A DNA stretch of 64,000 nt. Origin: Onchocerca lupi. Lineage: Eukaryota; Nematoda; Chromadorea; Rhabditida; Onchocercidae. The notes under the pieces are model-generated. The model was not told the origin of the DNA. It worked only from the letters and a program-made list of their open reading frames with translations, and did no database searches. This document shows positions 25,667 to 37,929 of this stretch, piece by piece. The position numbers were made by a program, and so were the translations under genes. Positions within the stretch are counted from its first letter, which is position 1, and the number at the start of each line of letters is the position of its first letter. The DNA is taken from NCBI GenBank assembly GCA_028564675.1, contig JAOVVO010000141.1, forward strand, positions 1-64,000. Direction: 5' to 3'.

Positions 25667-25683
25667 TTTCCGGAATTTTTATC

Positions 25684-28600
25684 TAAATTTCAAAGTTACA
25701 AAAACTTCAGTTCTATTGAATTGAAATTTTTTCATTCCGAAAATTTCGAATTTAGAAAAGAAATTTGGATCATTAAGTAGACCCAAATATTTCGTTACTT
25801 TTACTGTTCAACTGTTTTTAGTATCTTCCAGTAAAGCAGATAATGAGTTGCATCATACTCTCTCCTTCTCAGTACTTTTCGCAATCACTGCAATATTTCT
25901 AGCTAAACTTTTCGAAAAATTCATCAATATCATCCCATCAAAATCGGGAAGCTAACCAACTGGAAATTAAACTTGTCGGATTGCATGCAAAAACTCTCCT
26001 TCAGAAATGTAGCATGCAACTGCGGCTTAATTGATGCAAAATGTAAGCGATTATTTTATTTGATGAAATGAAGATATACGTGAGAACATATGATCCTACA
26101 TGTAGCAAGCTATTCTTTTACGGCCCAGATAACTCCGATAAATGAACTGAGATGTATGTATTTGAGTGACGCTCTTTATAAGAAAATATGAACGAATGAC
26201 GTAAAAATATTGAAGGGCAGTTTTTATAGAGCAAGTCGCATGATTTTTTCAAAAAACCGAATTTCGAAAAAGAAGAATTGAAAAGGATGCTTCACCAAGA
26301 AGTAAAATGGACACACATCAACCAGGTAATTAATTTATAGTACATTCCTTCAACATTCACTGTTATACCACGGCAGTATAATGATGTTTAGTGCTTAGGG
26401 CGACATCACGTCCAACGATTCGGTAGTGCAATCGCCATCTCATTAATCTAACCTTAGTCGCATTGTGGAGCTCGAGAAAACTTACTGAGATATTCAGAAG
26501 AAAGGCGAATTAAAATTAGGACATGGCACATGGGCTGGTCTCATCACTTCATTTTAACTTCCTAGCCGTTCCAAAAATGAATTCCAAAAATGAATTCGAA
26601 TGAGTTTCCTATATACGGTCATGTGAGTGTGTATGTGTGTTCCTTTCTGTATCGCTACTTCCAGTTGGTAAAGAGAACAGGAAGTTTCGACAGTGTTTGT
26701 TGCCAAAAATCACTGATCAAATAATTATCAATTAATTATCTAATTAAATAATTTCAGAGAATGTGCACAAACAGCAACATTTCTTCACCTTCCATCTACC
26801 CGCCCTTCCTCTTACAATAACATCCTTATTAGTTAAATTAACAAAACATATCTTTTACAAGCAACTTTGAAACTCAGTATCAACTTTTCCTTTTCCTTTC
26901 TTACCCTCTCTCTCTCTCTCTCTCTTTCTCCATCTTTGTCTCTTTAAACTTCTCTTTATAAAATATCGACCAATGAATGTCTTCTTAAATATGATTCTGA
27001 ATGGTGAATCAGTACTGATGATACGAAAGGTTTCCATCTATGCGTTGAAATTCATCGGATCATTAATTCTGAAGTAAATAAGTGGTAGACAGTGATTCTG
27101 TGGGCAACGTTCTTTTTTTCCGATCACTGATTTCAGTAGTAATTGATATTTTGAAAAATGAACTTTCTGTAGTCCTTAGAACCTTTCGAGAAAGGTTGCG
27201 AATCATTCATTTCGCCGCTAAGTTTACACACTTTCTGCGTAATAAAAGGAAAAACATTTGTATGCAGTGTGAACGAACCACTTAAAATACGTCATTTATC
27301 ATCAGACGCGCGATGATATCGCTGATTCGTTGACAATAATTCCTAGAAATGTCGCTTAATGAGTTTTTGAAACAGTCCAGATAGATTGCGTGCATATCAT
27401 TCAATGTCACTTTGAGACTAATTCGAAGGTGATAGAAGGTTGATTTCAAATTTAAATGGCATTTATATAAATGTAATCTCAACGGAAACTTATCCAAATA
27501 TTGTAAACAAACTGGCGTACTGCAAACGTATTGTTCTCCATGTCTGCAGCATCCTACATCAGTTCTTGACAATTTTTGATTTTTGAATCTTTTATTTTCG
27601 GCAACAAATAAAATTCTTTCATTTTTATTTTTACACCTCTTTTTCAATTGTATAAAAATGCACAATCAAAAATTTGATGAGGTCGCATTTCAATTTAAAA
27701 CTTAACAAATCCTTTATAACTCTACGAAAACATCCCCTACTCATTTGTGAATCTTTAGAATATTTTTGTAATTTTAAATGAAGCATTTATTGAGTTCGAA
27801 AAATTTCTGTTAAAAATTACATTCTCGGCAATGTGATTGGAAAAATTTCAAAAAAAAACCCCAAATACTTGTTATTGTTTGTTTTATTTCAATAACTCTC
27901 TTTTCGGTAATTTTCCTAATCTTCTAGCTTTCTTAAAGAATTCAATAAATGTTTCATTGAAGATTACAAAAACATGCGAAAGATTTACAAATGAGCACAC
28001 GATCAATTAGTTAATTTTATTAAGGTAAAAATAGCTCAGACGACAAAAATTTCGAGCAATTTGATTAATTTTTGGGCAAATTGATTTCATTCATTTTCAG
28101 TGGAATTTGCAGTGTTCAATTTCCTTTTTTCTTGAAATTAGAAAATTTAATGAGAAATATTGCAATTCATATTACTCATTCAAAAATGAACAGCCTGATC
28201 GACGAATGAATTAAATTGTAAAAGATGTTCGAATTACTTTTATAAAAAAAATGAATAACTGAATTATGCTATCTGCTTGCGATTTTGATATTATTTTTGT
28301 TGCTGCTAATTTCATTATGACTTTTATAATGTTCATTTAGATAAAGGTTATGGTTACAGAGAAAAAGTGCTCCAAAAGGTTCAATTAATTGGAAAGTTCA
28401 AAACTCGATGAAAATAGAAAATTAGGAAATAGAGGCATAGATTTCAGAATTCTGGGAACAACGAATGATTGAAAAAGGATTGTATGAAGTTGCTTCTGTC
28501 CTTTGTGGAATGTTCAGTGAGAAATGGTGTCATTACACAAAAATCATTCGTAGTATAGTAACGATATTTCTTGAATGCTTGATTCGGATGGCAGTCAATT

Positions 28601-30915
28601 TTTCGGTACTGAAATCACTTCATAACTTGTGACGTCAGGTAGAATGATAAGAAGCGATAATCTATCAACGAAGACTGATAGCGAAAATCTGGAGAATACA
28701 TGATAAATCCAACTGATTCATTTGAACAGAACAAAACAGTGCAAGAATTGGGTAACAAGCGTAAATTTGAAATATGATGTGAAATGCAAACTATCGCTAC
28801 CGTAGTGTATTTGTTGTATTCTCTCCGTTTTTATAATATAGATAATATTATAATTCGTCGCACACAACTTCACGTCTTTCTCGCCTTCACCTGAACAAAG
28901 GTGCGTTGTTGGCTGCCACTTGCAAAAATTTCTAAAATAAAAGTCCTATATTTTAGCTTGATATTTCATGCTAAAAGGAAGTACCAAATATTTCTCCTTT
29001 CATTGTCTGATGCTTGTTACATGAAAATAACATTTTGCGATAAAGGAAGATATACTTTTCTCTGTATCATCGAAAACAAACCAGTTGGACTTTAAGAAAT
29101 TGATGAATAGGTATTCATCAGCAACTTGGAAAGCTGGAAAGTACCATTACACAAAAATAAGTCTGCCATCCACCAATTATTCTTTTTTTTTTTTTTTCTG
29201 ATCGTCAATCATTTAGCCATTGGCAGTCGAATTAGGCAGCAGTTGATGATTGCAAAAAAGCGATTCTTAGTGCAAACAAGTTTCAACATTCTGATGATAT
29301 TTGAGCCAAAGAGAAATGTTTCGGAGAAAGTCGCAGATATTCTTACTGTAATTTATAAATGGCAATCAAAATGTATCACTATCAATTAGCAATAGTGCCA
29401 AAAAGTACTGGGCTACGGTAGAGTACTGTTGGACTGGTCCATTAGTAATATTCTTCCTTGTTTATGATGATGGGACACAAAAAAATAAATGCGCAATATA
29501 TGGAATAAAAGGAACAGAACAATGTAACATGATTGGGGACAGAAACTATTCTTGGCCATTACGAAGATCGATGGTGGATGGATGGTGACAATGAATGCTT
29601 AATATGCAGCAATTTAACCACTATCATTTTTCAGGCAACCAATTTAGATAGCACAATTATTAATCAGTCATCCTCTAGTACGTGTTCAGTAACTTTGATT
29701 CACGTGATAGTTTTAGTTTTAAGGCACAAATACATATTATTTTCACTTCAAAATCGAAGATACTCAACTTTGTCAATTTTTCTCGGATTTTTTAATCATT
29801 TACTAAAGTCAAAAATTTAGGCTTTCTTCATCTAAAATCCTTAGCGAATAGAGAGACTAATTCAAATTGTTTATTTTTGCTTCTCTTCCTGTATCTTGGA
29901 ATACATGTTTGCGACATTTTTTAATGCATTTTTCATATATTGTGCAATATATATTTGCTTTTGCTTAGTATAAAGTTAACATGAAAGTGTTGAACCAATG
30001 GAGAAATTCTTTGAGAAAGGCGTATACATAGCATAAGATAAGTAAATACTCTTCCCGGTATTAGCAATTGTTTCAAAATGTACGACCAATTAAAGCCTAA
30101 AATCTATGACGATTTACTTTTTTGGCTCTTATAGGAAAGATGGCAGTGTTTTCATCCATCTCTGATTTGCATGTCACTGGGACTTCTTACATTCTGAATA
30201 AAATAAACGAATGAAGAAATGAGTGAGTGGTGATGTTTTGATCGCACTGGCTAACAGTATCAATCATTCCATGCGATTTTGTAGCTCCATTCGGTGATTC
30301 AGCAAAGATTTCAGATGAAGAGCGACATCAGCAGGATGGATTCAGATGGCCAGTTAGCGGCTGGCAAGCGCAAGTTACCGGAAATGAACAGTCGGAGAGC
30401 TCTATCTGCTTGCTCGTTGTTCGTCCAGCAAACATCTCAGCTCTCCCTCTGTCAAACAAACTCACCGAGAAATGCGTTGAATCATTCTGCATGGATAATT
30501 TTTGATTTAACTGATCGATTTTCCATCAAAGTAGGTGAATGCCACCATCGAACCAGCCATGCAACAGGGAAAGTAAGCTTAGTGAAAATATAAACTTGGT
30601 TTACTGCAACAATAATTCATCGAGCATTAACCGACTATTATCTAACAAGGTGAAGTAGCTGAATGAGATAGATGTGATGATTCGGTATGATATGATATGT
30701 GTATTAAATATAAACTAAATTACTATCAACTGCGAGCTTATTGCAAAAATTGTTATTTAATACATGGTACATCTGAATTTACAATTTATTGCTGCAACAA
30801 CTATAATGACAGAGCAGTTGTCAAGGGCGATCTGATCAGCGATGATATTGTCGCAGCTGATAGTCAATTGATAGTCACTGATAGTCAATTCATTCTAGCT
30901 TTCTTTTCAGTAATA
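25684..30915. other. Intergenic region, no recognised gene
   Basis: About 5 kb. It contains a CT microsatellite near 26.91 kb, a doubled 13-bp unit (TTCCAAAAATGAA) near 26.57-26.60 kb and a 127-codon open frame on the minus strand at 27282-27665. That frame has eight Cys in spaced pairs, but its family could not be named and it lacks a convincing start. Other open stretches are short and unsupported. Confidence 0.5.
26908..26929. repeat. (CT)n microsatellite
   Basis: A run of CT dinucleotides followed by TTTCTC, in a pyrimidine-rich stretch. A simple repeat, no gene. Confidence 0.9.
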
Positions 30916-30918
30916 TTA

Positions 30919-31140
30919 ATGTATAATCACCCTCACCCACTTGTAAAAGGTAGAACAATTAAAATGAAGTATATCGCCCAAACTGGTACTAAACCTCATG
31001 CTTTTTCTTTAATATGCAACATAGCTGAGAGTTTTGATGAGAGTTATAAACGCTATTTAACTAACGATCTCAGAAAGAGTTTCTTTACTAAAGGCGTGCC
31101 AGTCAGGTTACTTTTAAAAAAGAATAAAAATCCTTCTATG
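30919..31140 (+). pseudogene. der: Fragment resembling the C-terminal domain of a bacterial GTPase Der (EngA), probable nuclear Wolbachia insertion
   Basis: The open frame reads HPHPLVKGRTIKMKYIAQTG, then a segment with IAESFDESYKRYL, NDLRKSF and GVPVRLLLKKNKNP. This matches the order of the KH-like C-terminal domain of Der: K-x-KYI-Q, SYxRYLxNxLR, and GVPxRLxxRxxKNP. Der acts in bacterial ribosome assembly and has no nematode cytosolic counterpart that I know of. The GTPase domains, start and natural stop are absent, so this is a fragment of about 72 codons. Recognisable similarity begins near 30919 and ends near 31140, with ordinary AT-rich DNA on both sides. A Wolbachia source is inferred from the host group, not proven. 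The frame has no internal stop, so the insertion may be fairly recent or the survival is chance. Confidence 0.75.
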
Positions 31141-32007
31141 AACATAGAGATTTTTTATCAGTATAACTTCTGTTGCATAAATGATTTTAATTAATGTTCC
31201 AAAATCTTGATTTAGTTTTGAAATTTGAAAATTTTAATTTACATTTAATTTCAATTTGTTTTATTTTTAATTTAAATGAAAAAAAAAAAAAACTCGCTAG
31301 TTTACAAAAGATCTTGAATGCCAAACATCACTTTTTCGAATGTTTCTCGGTGGCAATAACATTCATCGAAAATATGTCACGTGCTGCGGCATTTTAAAGA
31401 GAAGAAGATCGATACATTCAAAATTATCTGCACTCATGACACAATAAAGAAAGGAAACAGATAGGACAGTTTGTGGTAATTTTTCATTCGTACAGTTTGA
31501 ACGGCGACGACTTTTTTATCAACGATTGGCGACGAAATTGTGTCGCGCAATCTGCTCGATTCGTAATGAAGTTACAGTGGATGTGCTGGATGACGCAGAA
31601 TTTCTAAGGCAGATCAGAATCTGCATCTTCATCTGTTTTGTTTGCAAATGGCATGATCAGAATTTAGGAATGATTGAGATGTCAAAGTTGCTAATTATAA
31701 AATTTATTTCTTGCCCCATCAAGTGTCAATAATGATTGCATGCGTCACATAGGAACACATTGATTATCAAGGATATCGAACAATTTTTCAACTTTATCTT
31801 GAATTATCAAATAATAGTTAAGGATATGCATGTAAATGCGCAAAGTGATTGTTCCCAAAGTTTTGATGCATTAAAAGGACAATTTATCGACAATTCAACT
31901 TTAAATGGCAAACCATCATACTGCATTCTTGCTTGTTGATCAATCATATATTCACACTTTAGTGATGTGATGAAAAGTCTTGACATCATTTCTCAGATTA
32001 CAGTACA

Positions 32008-32190
32008 ATGCCTTGGATTATTTTTGTTTTAAATCTGTATGTTTTCGCAGTTTGCGCAAGAAATAAATCTTTTCAGCAAACGTTGCTTGTGCATGGAACT
32101 AAGGATACTATTGTAGAAGACTTATTTCGATTCTGGGAAACAAAGAATATTCAGGAATTATTAACATCCCAATTTCAAGAAAATGATTGA
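32008..32190 (+). CDS. Possible small secreted peptide gene
   Basis: A 60-residue single-exon frame beginning MPWIIFVLNLYVFAVCA, which has the hydrophobic core and small-residue end of a signal peptide, followed by a polar, charged mature part with no Cys (ending LLTSQFQEND). An acceptor-like TTTCTCAG ends at 31996, 12 nt before the ATG, suiting trans-splicing. AATAAA follows the stop by about 20 nt. No homologue was recognised. Gene-like context on both sides makes it more than a random open frame, but it is short and unconfirmed. Confidence 0.35.
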   Translation: MPWIIFVLNLYVFAVCARNKSFQQTLLVHGTKDTIVEDLFRFWETKNIQELLTSQFQEND

Positions 32191-33686
32191 AGAAAAGAAT
32201 TTTGACAATAAATTTGTAATTTTAATATAAGAAACTGTTCACACAGAATCTCTCATGTTAACATTTTTCACTGAAATACTTGGCAGTTCACATACACAAA
32301 TCAGTGAATGTTCTTGGAAATTGTAAAAATTAGTATCTGGATTCAATTGCTATTGATTCTCTGTCATTGTCTTTAGCACAGAGAATAAGCACTTCTGAAT
32401 CGATGTTTTTCATCTCATCATATTAAGAAGAATCATCTACGTGAATTTATTTGGTGTAGTCAACCATATCTTACACTTTCGAAAAATTTACTTATCTATT
32501 TTAGGACCATCGATACGTTTCGTCTAGTGTCGCTTACTATATTTTCCTCTCTCATCAATAAAGAAAGTCACGAAATACTTGTTCTTTTGTAAATAAAAAA
32601 AAAGAATTAAGAAGATGAAGCGAATTAAGGATAAAATTAATCCTGAAAGTACATTTTAATGGCTAACGGTCTTGATAGTCTCACAAAACCGTGGAAATGA
32701 TGATCGAAAAAATGTTGAGGATCGGATCAGAGGAAAACAGCCAAGATGCTCATCAGTGAAGTAAAATCAAACAGTTCACATCGAATGCTGCAAAATTGAT
32801 ACTCGCAAATAACGCTCTCTATACGCATTTACTTTCATTCACGTATTAGATATTCCCATAAATTAGTTCATTTTTATATTTTATCTATCTCTGCACATTT
32901 GATCACACTTGCACATTGAATGAATGGCATTCAAATATCGTATTCATTTAGATTAAAGCTTCAAATTCTACGATAGAGGCTCCCCTGTTTTGCAACTTCA
33001 GAAACTGAGCTGTAAACAATGTTCTTTTGAACACTTATTTACTCAGATTTCAACTGATCAAAAATTAATCTAAATTTCACTCGGCACATTCCATTTGGAA
33101 CGATAATTTCTGTTTATTTATCATTGTTTATTTATTTATGAAAACTCTGCAGCGCATGAAACTATAATTAAATTCATAAAGGTAAATATGGTTATTTTAC
33201 AAAAGTGTCGACTTTTCTTTCTTTCATTAATGTTATGTTAGCGATCAGATAGAATTGATGTTTATCTCTCACCAATATTTAGCATGTCTCGTATGTCAAG
33301 TTTAGGAATCTCTTCCGTTCCATGATCCTTCTCATTCAAATATCACTGATGGATTATAAATGTGCAACGTTGCAAATGCATATTTATCATTAGTGATTTC
33401 TTCATCTTCGCATTAATACGTCTCATCCATTCTTCTTCGCTGTGATAGATTTCTCGCGTTTTACTGATAAGAATAGGATGATAAGCTGCCTAAATTGTTT
33501 CATGTCGTACTGGATAACATTTCTCCTATCGATAACTCTTCACTTTCGTATCTGGAATGTTCAGCGTATCTGTGAATTCTCTCTCTTCAATATGAAGATA
33601 CTCATGAAAATCACGGTTGTCAGAAATATATAATCATGATCTTCTAATGTGGTTTAAAGGAAATGAAAATATCATGAAGAAAATAT

Positions 33687-33896
33687 TTATGGCAATAATT
33701 CCCATAAAGTACCAACAACGAAATAAGCAATAACTATGGACTTTTTCTTCACATCATCATGAAATTTCAAAAATAATTCTTCAGGAGTTAGATTTGAAAG
33801 TGAAAAAACTTTAATATCTGATGGAGTGCATGGGTGACCGAAACGTTTTGAAAGTTCTGTGTGTGCCAGAAATATAATCTGGTCGTGGAAAAACAA
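33687..33896 (-). other. Exon-like open frame of unknown function
   Basis: The translation (HPCTPSDIKVFSLSNLTPEE, then LFLKFHDDVKKKSIVIAYFV) has protein-like, non-repetitive composition and stops at 33687. Upstream on the minus strand (about 33900-33960) an adjoining frame reads ASMESSAACFGFGQ, then hits a stop 7 codons before this frame resumes. It may be the last exon of an unrecognised gene, or a decayed gene with an in-frame stop. No family could be named. Confidence 0.2.
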
Positions 33897-35605
33897 CAGT
33901 TTTACTATTCAAGTTTGACCGAAACCAAAGCAAGCTGCAGAAGACTCCATAGATGCTAGCCTTCGAAATGTTAGAGACAAAGTCCTGCAATTATATGTAA
34001 ATGGCCATTTTCGATTATCTATTAAAAGTTAAAAATCATCAAAAAATCGTTTACAAGTAACTTCAAATCTAGATTGGGAACTTTCGCGGATTGTCCATTT
34101 CTGAATGACCACTCATACTTTACTTCATTTATCATCATGGGAAAAAAGAATTCACCAGTGATTGTTGTGAATGAGTGTGAGGAAAAGTGGAATTTTTTTA
34201 ATTATATTAAAGTTAATGATATTTTAACTTGCGTGTATTTAATACATTTTTTAGACTGTACTTTTAGGAACAAAAAAAATGTGAGGAAGTATTATTATTA
34301 TTAATATTATTAGAAATAAGGCAACATTGATAAACAACAAAAATATCTTGAAATGGTTTAAAATTGATTAAGTTCCTTTCTATTCACTTTTTGAGACATG
34401 AATGCTAAATCCTGGAACTGTTTGGAAGGAAGTAATAGGAATGTATTGCAAATTATCGAGTATCTCGTTTCTATGACACGTTTTACGTAAACAGCTAGCA
34501 GTAATCTCAAGGACAACTTACTGAAATTTTCAGATCAGTTCTATTACTATTGTTTTAGATGAAAGCAATTCATTGTCTTCTGGCAAAAAGATAAATCGTT
34601 GAAGTTACCATAGATCATTTCCACTTCCACTGTTTGGCCATCTCCGTTTCATATCGCTTTTTTTTTCAATAAATTTTTGCAATGAAAGTGAATTAGACAT
34701 GAAAGGCTGTTCAATTTCACTTGTTCATTCAAACTCTTCTTTCTTAAAAAATGTTCAACTTGATTCATTTACTGAATTGCATTTGTCGAATTATTTGAAA
34801 TGATTCCTTAGGTGACATCTAACACTAGAAAAAGAAGAAATGAGAGAAAATTCTTTTTTTTCAAAACAATTTTAATTAACCAAATCCATGTCCAGTTTCG
34901 AAACAATAATTTATGATTTGCTGGGCCATTTACCTGAAAATATTGGTAACCGATAATAAAACAATTAATCCTCCGATGTATAAATTTCAATTCAACGATA
35001 CAGTGGTAATTTCGTCTATGCTTCGATTCTAAATTATAAAAGCAATTTATCTTTTTTAAATTATTAAGTTAATGATATTTTTCTTTACCTTCATGCAAGC
35101 AATTTTGAAACACAAAAACTTTTTGCTCATTCGACTGCTTGCAGTTCCAAAGTATGCATTCTTTTTTCTTGATACAAGCAATCTAAACACATCGAACAGA
35201 ATCCGAAAATCTGCGGAAGTACTTCACTGGATAAAGCTTCAATTTCAGAGCTCATATATTGCTGAAATAAGCAAATGTTCAGTCTCTGCTCCTCATAATT
35301 CTTGTATAATTATTTTACGAAAGCACTGCTTGATCTCCTCAGGTATGAAGAAAGTCATTAATTTTCTTCTGTCCTCAAAAAGCTTCATGACTCAATAATG
35401 TATTTCCTCTCTTCATTTTCTATTGAATTGTTTTTTTCTATTTTTTCATCATTCTAGCTTCGCCTAATTTGATATTTCTCCCCAAAAATTATCTAAAATA
35501 AATTACAGACCTGATCTATATCACTCATTGAAAACTTAATCAAACCCACTGACAAAAGTTCCGTGTACTTAAGTTTCGCACTGATTGCTCGTTATCTGTC
35601 AGATA

Positions 35606-35678
35606 ATCAGAGACTGATATAATGCATCTTGAGATGAGAGTCAGAATTATTCCAAGATGTATTATATCAATCTTTGGT
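35606..35678 (+). ncRNA. Candidate precursor-miRNA hairpin
   Basis: Arm 35606-35631 pairs with 35653-35678 around a 21-nt loop: 26 positions with one mismatch and a few G-U pairs. The total of about 73 nt, the stem length and the loop size all suit a precursor miRNA. The 5' arm includes ACTGATATAATGCATCTTG. No known miRNA was recognised by seed. It lies in a gene-poor stretch, so an independent transcript would be needed. Confidence 0.4.
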
Positions 35679-37929
35679 CGTTTGGCAAAATAACAAGTGA
35701 AAAATGATTGAAAATTAAAATATTGACTGAAAACTGGTTGAGAAAGAAAAGAAAACTAAGGAATGCGGTTAGAAATCAAACATTCTTTAGTTTTGAAATG
35801 GTTGATCATCATGATTAGTAATCAGACAAAATCAATTTCGGCGATGCTTTTTCTTCCAATTATTATAATCGCTAATTCAAAGACATTTGGTTTTTAAAGA
35901 AAATTTTTTTAGACTATTGGATTATGCGAACATTTCAAAAATGACGCATTTCTTTAATTTTTGCAGTCTAAATTTGAAGTTGCTAATGTTGTCGATCAGT
36001 CAATCTGCTCTGAATACATCCGTATAATTCAGTTCCATTATTCATGAAATTTTCATTTTCCTCACTTTCGGTCTTTCGTTAAACAAAAAAATTTACCAGA
36101 ATAGAACACGTCATAGAAAAGATAAATGTCACCAATTCAAAATAGAAATTGTTTAGGGACATTTTTCAGTCAAATTTAAGAGAAGTGCAGGAAATGGAAT
36201 AATAAAGAAAATTTAGAAAAAAAAAGCTAAAATATTAAAAAAATGAAAAATTCAAGTAATAAATTTTGTTGATTGAATAGATTTTATGTTTAATTTACAT
36301 ATTTATGACCTTCAAAGCATTTACATATTTACTACTTGATTTGAAATCATCTGCAAAACTGCTTCATTTGCACGATGTTGATATTCCCATATTTGGATAC
36401 TCTGTAAGGAAGCCGGAACTTTTATTTTATGAAGTTACTGGGAGAGGAAATTTGTCTTCTCATCCACCTTTGTTGCATGCAAATCTCATGTTATGAATCG
36501 CAATATGAAACTTCAATTTATATTCTTGAATCCTCTTCATTCTTCAGTATGAACAATGAATTTGATAACAACACGGATTGTTCGAGTAACAACTAATTGC
36601 AGTGAATTGATTTTCATACCTAAGTATGCTTGACTTCCAATATTGATCTTGCTAGTGTACCCCATCAACATATAATAGAAGTAATAATGAAAAATTAATT
36701 TTAAAAACTACTGTTTAATTTATATTTATTCAATGCATATTCATTCCGATGGTTTTAATAAATTCCTTGGGCAGTTGAGACTTAAAACTCGAAATGAATG
36801 GAAAAAGTGAATGTTTATTAAAAAATCTGAATTTGCATTGAGATATATAAATACATATATTACAATGATATATAAATACATGAAAAAAAAGTTGTCATAT
36901 TCATATTTCTTTCATTTCTGTCTAGTCGATGCAAGACGCAACACATTGTCCAAGTGATATAAACCGAAAGTAGAGAGGTAGTGAAGTTTGATTTCATGCC
37001 AATACTGCGAAACAGATAATATTCAAAGAATTAGGAACGAATCTCAAAGCAAATTCATAATTTTTTGTAAATATTTAATTTTTTCATTTATTTTGAGTTT
37101 TAAAGTCCTAGTTGCGCTAAGAGTTTATTAAAACCATCGAAATGAATTATTCATTGATTAGTAGAAATTAACCAACGGTTAGCTTTTCATTATTATTCTA
37201 TTGTGTGTTTTAATTACAGTGATCTTCACAATTTTGAATCTAATGGATTATGATTTATGATAAGCTAGTGGTAAAGCAAATAAGGATATTGACTATATCT
37301 TAAAATATTCAGGTTGAAAGATTCTTCTGGATTTTTCTATCCTGAAAAGCAGTGAAAGAGAGGAATAAAGGGCATAAAATTATTAAATTTTAATTTCTTC
37401 GAGAAAAATTTTCTTTATTTTCTTCGGAAATGAAATTAGTTCATATTTCAATAATAAATATCTTATTTATAGGACCTTATATTATTACATCAAATAAGCA
37501 CAACAATTCATTATTCTTGCGAAGCAACCCAAAAAAAAGTAATCGAAAAATTCTGAAATCGTCATATAATTACAGTATTTCATTCGAAGAAAGTATGTAT
37601 GAATTGCTATAAAATTATCGCCAAGTATTTGACATTATTTGTCGTCAGCATAATCACAACGTCACTGCTATTAATCCATTGATATTGATAAAATATAAAA
37701 TACAGTACTGTCATTAAAAAAACCTTCATGGCAAGAAGAAATGCTCATGTAAAAATGTTGCAACAAGTGACTAATTAAGAAGCAACTACAAGTGATTTTC
37801 ACGAGCTTTTGAAGATGTGCAAAGCATGACCAGATCAAGACATGTAAACTTCACCCTTCCCAAAGTTCATTTTTTTCCCCAAACGTTTTCATGGAGAGAT
37901 AGATACTGCAACAACAAATTGCGAAGAAA

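Larger units (their letters stand above)
31195..37850. other. Gene-poor region
   Basis: About 6.6 kb with no recognised conserved gene. Noteworthy parts are listed separately: a possible small secreted peptide at 32.0 kb, an exon-like open frame at 33.7-33.9 kb on the minus strand and a precursor-miRNA-like hairpin at 35.6 kb. The rest is AT-rich with scattered short open stretches. Confidence 0.5.
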
